Shown: positions 6,806 to 9,188 of the stretch, one piece after another
Layout of the letters: each line of letters opens with the position of its first letter
How positions within the stretch are numbered: position 1 is the first letter of the stretch
Assembly: GCA_002422265.1 (NCBI GenBank)
Contig: DIUB01000205.1
Span: 1-9,188, forward strand
Direction of reading: 5' to 3'
From: Geobacter sp. UBA6169
GTDB lineage: Bacteria > Desulfobacterota > Desulfuromonadia > Geobacterales > Pseudopelobacteraceae
Length of the DNA: 9,188 nt
Program-made: the position numbers and the translations under genes
The notes under the pieces: model-generated
What the model was told of the DNA's origin: nothing
Seen by the model: the letters and a program-made list of their open reading frames with translations, nothing else
Database searches by the model: none

Positions 6806-6812
6806 GTATACT
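6806..6812 (+). promoter_or_regulatory. Possible -10 element for the zinc-ribbon gene, palindromic core
   Basis: TATACT (6807-6812) is a close -10 match 35 bases before the zinc-ribbon gene start. No good -35 box lies 16-18 bases upstream. The overlapping palindrome GTATAC (6806-6811) also gives a TATACC -10-like box on the minus strand towards the DTW gene, so the element could serve both directions. Confidence 0.35.
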
Positions 6813-6846
6813 CCCGACAATCCATTGATGCGAAAGGTAGCACGCC

Positions 6847-7536
6847 ATGGCCCGATGTTCAAACTGTAAGGCGCCCCTGCCGCCCGGTTCCCTGCTCTGC
6901 CAGTACTGCGGCAACCGTACCGATGTGGACCTGAAGGGGATCCATTACTACACCACCCACGAAAGTGACACCCCGCGCATCTGCCCTCGCTGCGATGTGA
7001 AGCTGAAGGTACTGGATCTGAAGCTGGACGACCGTTTTTTGATCGACCGTTGTGAGGAGTGCCTGGGCATCTTCTTTGATCCGGGTGAGCTGGAATACCT
7101 GCTTGAGGCCACGGTCGAGAACCGGGGCGGCATTGATCGGGCCGGGCTGGAGGCGATCAATGAAAGACGGGAGCCGAACCAGTACCCGATCGCCTATGTC
7201 AAGTGCCCGGTCTGCAGCAAACATATGCACCGGGTCAACTTCGGCGCCAAGAGCGGCGTGATTGTGGACCGCTGCAAACAGCACGGCATCTGGCTGGACG
7301 GCGGTGAACTACGCCAGCTGTTTGAGTGGATGAAGCTGGGGGGGCATCTGCTGGAGCAGCAGCGTCAGGAGCAGAAGCAACGTGAGGAGCAGGAGCGTGA
7401 AAAAGAGCATGCCCGCAAGGTACAGGGATGGGATGAAGAGCCATCGCTGTTCGGCAGCTACAGCGACCCGTTGCGCCGCTCAGACCCGGACCTGTTCCAG
7501 ATCATCCTCAAGGCGCTGCGGTTCTTTTTGAAATGA
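6847..7536 (+). CDS. Multi-zinc-ribbon protein with two zf-TFIIB modules and a charged coiled coil
   Basis: The protein has 229 residues. Three zinc-binding modules are visible. The first is a short ribbon with C4-x2-C7 and C18-x2-C21. The second is a zf-TFIIB module with C46-x2-C49 and C69-x2-C72, followed by GIFFDPGEL. The third is a zf-TFIIB module with C120-x2-C123 and C143-x2-H146, followed by GIWLDGGEL; here the fourth ligand is histidine. The ending with a conserved W/F-D-x-GEL is typical of zf-TFIIB. Residues about 168-191 are a Glu/Gln/Arg-rich predicted coiled coil. The C-terminus (LFQIILKALRFFLK) is amphipathic and could touch a membrane or partner. No enzymatic motif is seen, so the function is unknown; nucleic-acid or protein binding is possible. 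AAAGG (6833-6837) is 9 bases upstream. The stop overlaps the DUF309 start. Confidence 0.85.
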   Translation: MARCSNCKAPLPPGSLLCQYCGNRTDVDLKGIHYYTTHESDTPRICPRCDVKLKVLDLKLDDRFLIDRCEECLGIFFDPGELEYLLEATVENRGGIDRAGLEAINERREPNQYPIAYVKCPVCSKHMHRVNFGAKSGVIVDRCKQHGIWLDGGELRQLFEWMKLGGHLLEQQRQEQKQREEQEREKEHARKVQGWDEEPSLFGSYSDPLRRSDPDLFQIILKALRFFLK

Positions 7537-7949
7537 AGCCTGCCGAAGCAAGGCAGCCGGTCTGCCGCACCTGCAGCGATGCACCTTCAGGGCAGCTGTT
7601 GCTGGGTGTCCGGCAGTTTAATAGCCACCACTGGTTTGAGTGCCATGAAACGGTGGAAGCACTCTGGCTGCAGGCAACCGGTGAACTGCGCAACCTGTAC
7701 CAGGGGATTATCCAGCTGGCCATTGCCCAGCTGCACTGGCGCAACGGTAATTTTAACGGAGCTCTGGCGTTACTGCAGGGGGGCATCGGTTATCTGCAGC
7801 AGGTCCCCAGTCCCTGCCAGTGGCTTGATCCAGCTGACCTGATCCGGCAGGCGAACCTGCTGCTGGCGGAGCTTAAACAGCTTGGCCCTGACGAGATGGT
7901 CCATCTGAATCAGGGCCTGCTGCTGAAAATAACCACCGTCTCACCGTAA
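7533..7949 (+). CDS. DUF309-family protein
   Basis: The protein has 138 residues and starts on an ATGA overlap with the zinc-ribbon gene, so it is probably translated by coupling. The DUF309 signature is seen as FECHETVEALW (HExxExLW; H38, E39, E42, W45) followed by GELRNLYQGIIQLAIAQLHW and a GNFNGALALL helix. The fold is a small all-helical bundle with a conserved His/Glu cluster, which suggests a metal or ligand site, but no function is established for the family. An N-terminal CRTC (C11, C14) precedes the domain and could be a partial metal motif. It ends 4 bp before the convergent ABC-F gene's stop. Confidence 0.88.
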   Translation: MKPAEARQPVCRTCSDAPSGQLLLGVRQFNSHHWFECHETVEALWLQATGELRNLYQGIIQLAIAQLHWRNGNFNGALALLQGGIGYLQQVPSPCQWLDPADLIRQANLLLAELKQLGPDEMVHLNQGLLLKITTVSP

Positions 7950-7953
7950 CAGA

Positions 7954-9188
<1,235 letters not shown>

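Overview
This is a gene-dense, GC-rich bacterial chromosome segment. The family mix and codon use suggest a Desulfuromonadota/Geobacter-like (Deltaproteobacteria) organism: a PilZ protein, a B12-binding/radical SAM protein of the DUF4080 type, an exported DsrE protein and a YkpA/YbiT-like ABC-F ATPase. That placement is inference from protein style; no rRNA or other marker is present. I see no tRNA, rRNA, CRISPR array, insertion sequence, phage gene or integration site, and no gap between genes exceeds about 140 bp.

Layout from left to right. (1) Positions 1-1590, minus strand: a radical SAM protein with a B12-binding-like N-terminus, whose C-terminus lies beyond the left edge. (2) A 136-bp divergent gap (1591-1726). 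(3) A plus-strand run, 1727-4107: PilZ protein, PaaI-type hotdog thioesterase (GTG start), YchJ-like protein with a SEC-C motif at each end, and a TRIC/UPF0126-type membrane protein that starts on the stop codon of the previous gene. (4) A SAM-dependent methyltransferase on the minus strand (4098-5195), whose 3' end overlaps the membrane-protein gene by 10 bp. (5) A divergent gap, then an exported DsrE-family protein on the plus strand (5270-5749). (6) A minus-strand pair, a DTW-domain protein (6277-6774) followed by a nitroreductase (5742-6284). The two overlap by 8 bp, and the nitroreductase stop overlaps the DsrE stop. (7) A divergent gap with a good -10-like GTATAC core. (8) A plus-strand pair: a three-module zinc-ribbon protein (6847-7536) and a DUF309 protein (7533-7949), overlapping by ATGA. 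(9) Positions 7954-9188, minus strand: most of an ABC-F ATPase whose N-terminus lies beyond the right edge.

The genes look like housekeeping or accessory single functions: c-di-GMP sensing, acyl-CoA thioester hydrolysis, tRNA modification, flavin reduction and translation-factor-like ABC-F activity. They do not look like one pathway. Links between them are mainly translational coupling within three short operons. I find no convincing new multi-gene system. The more interesting points are the couplings of poorly characterised families, a hairpin around a stop codon, convergent 3' overlaps without visible terminators, a possible shared bidirectional -10 element, and non-canonical nucleotide-binding motifs in the ABC-F protein.
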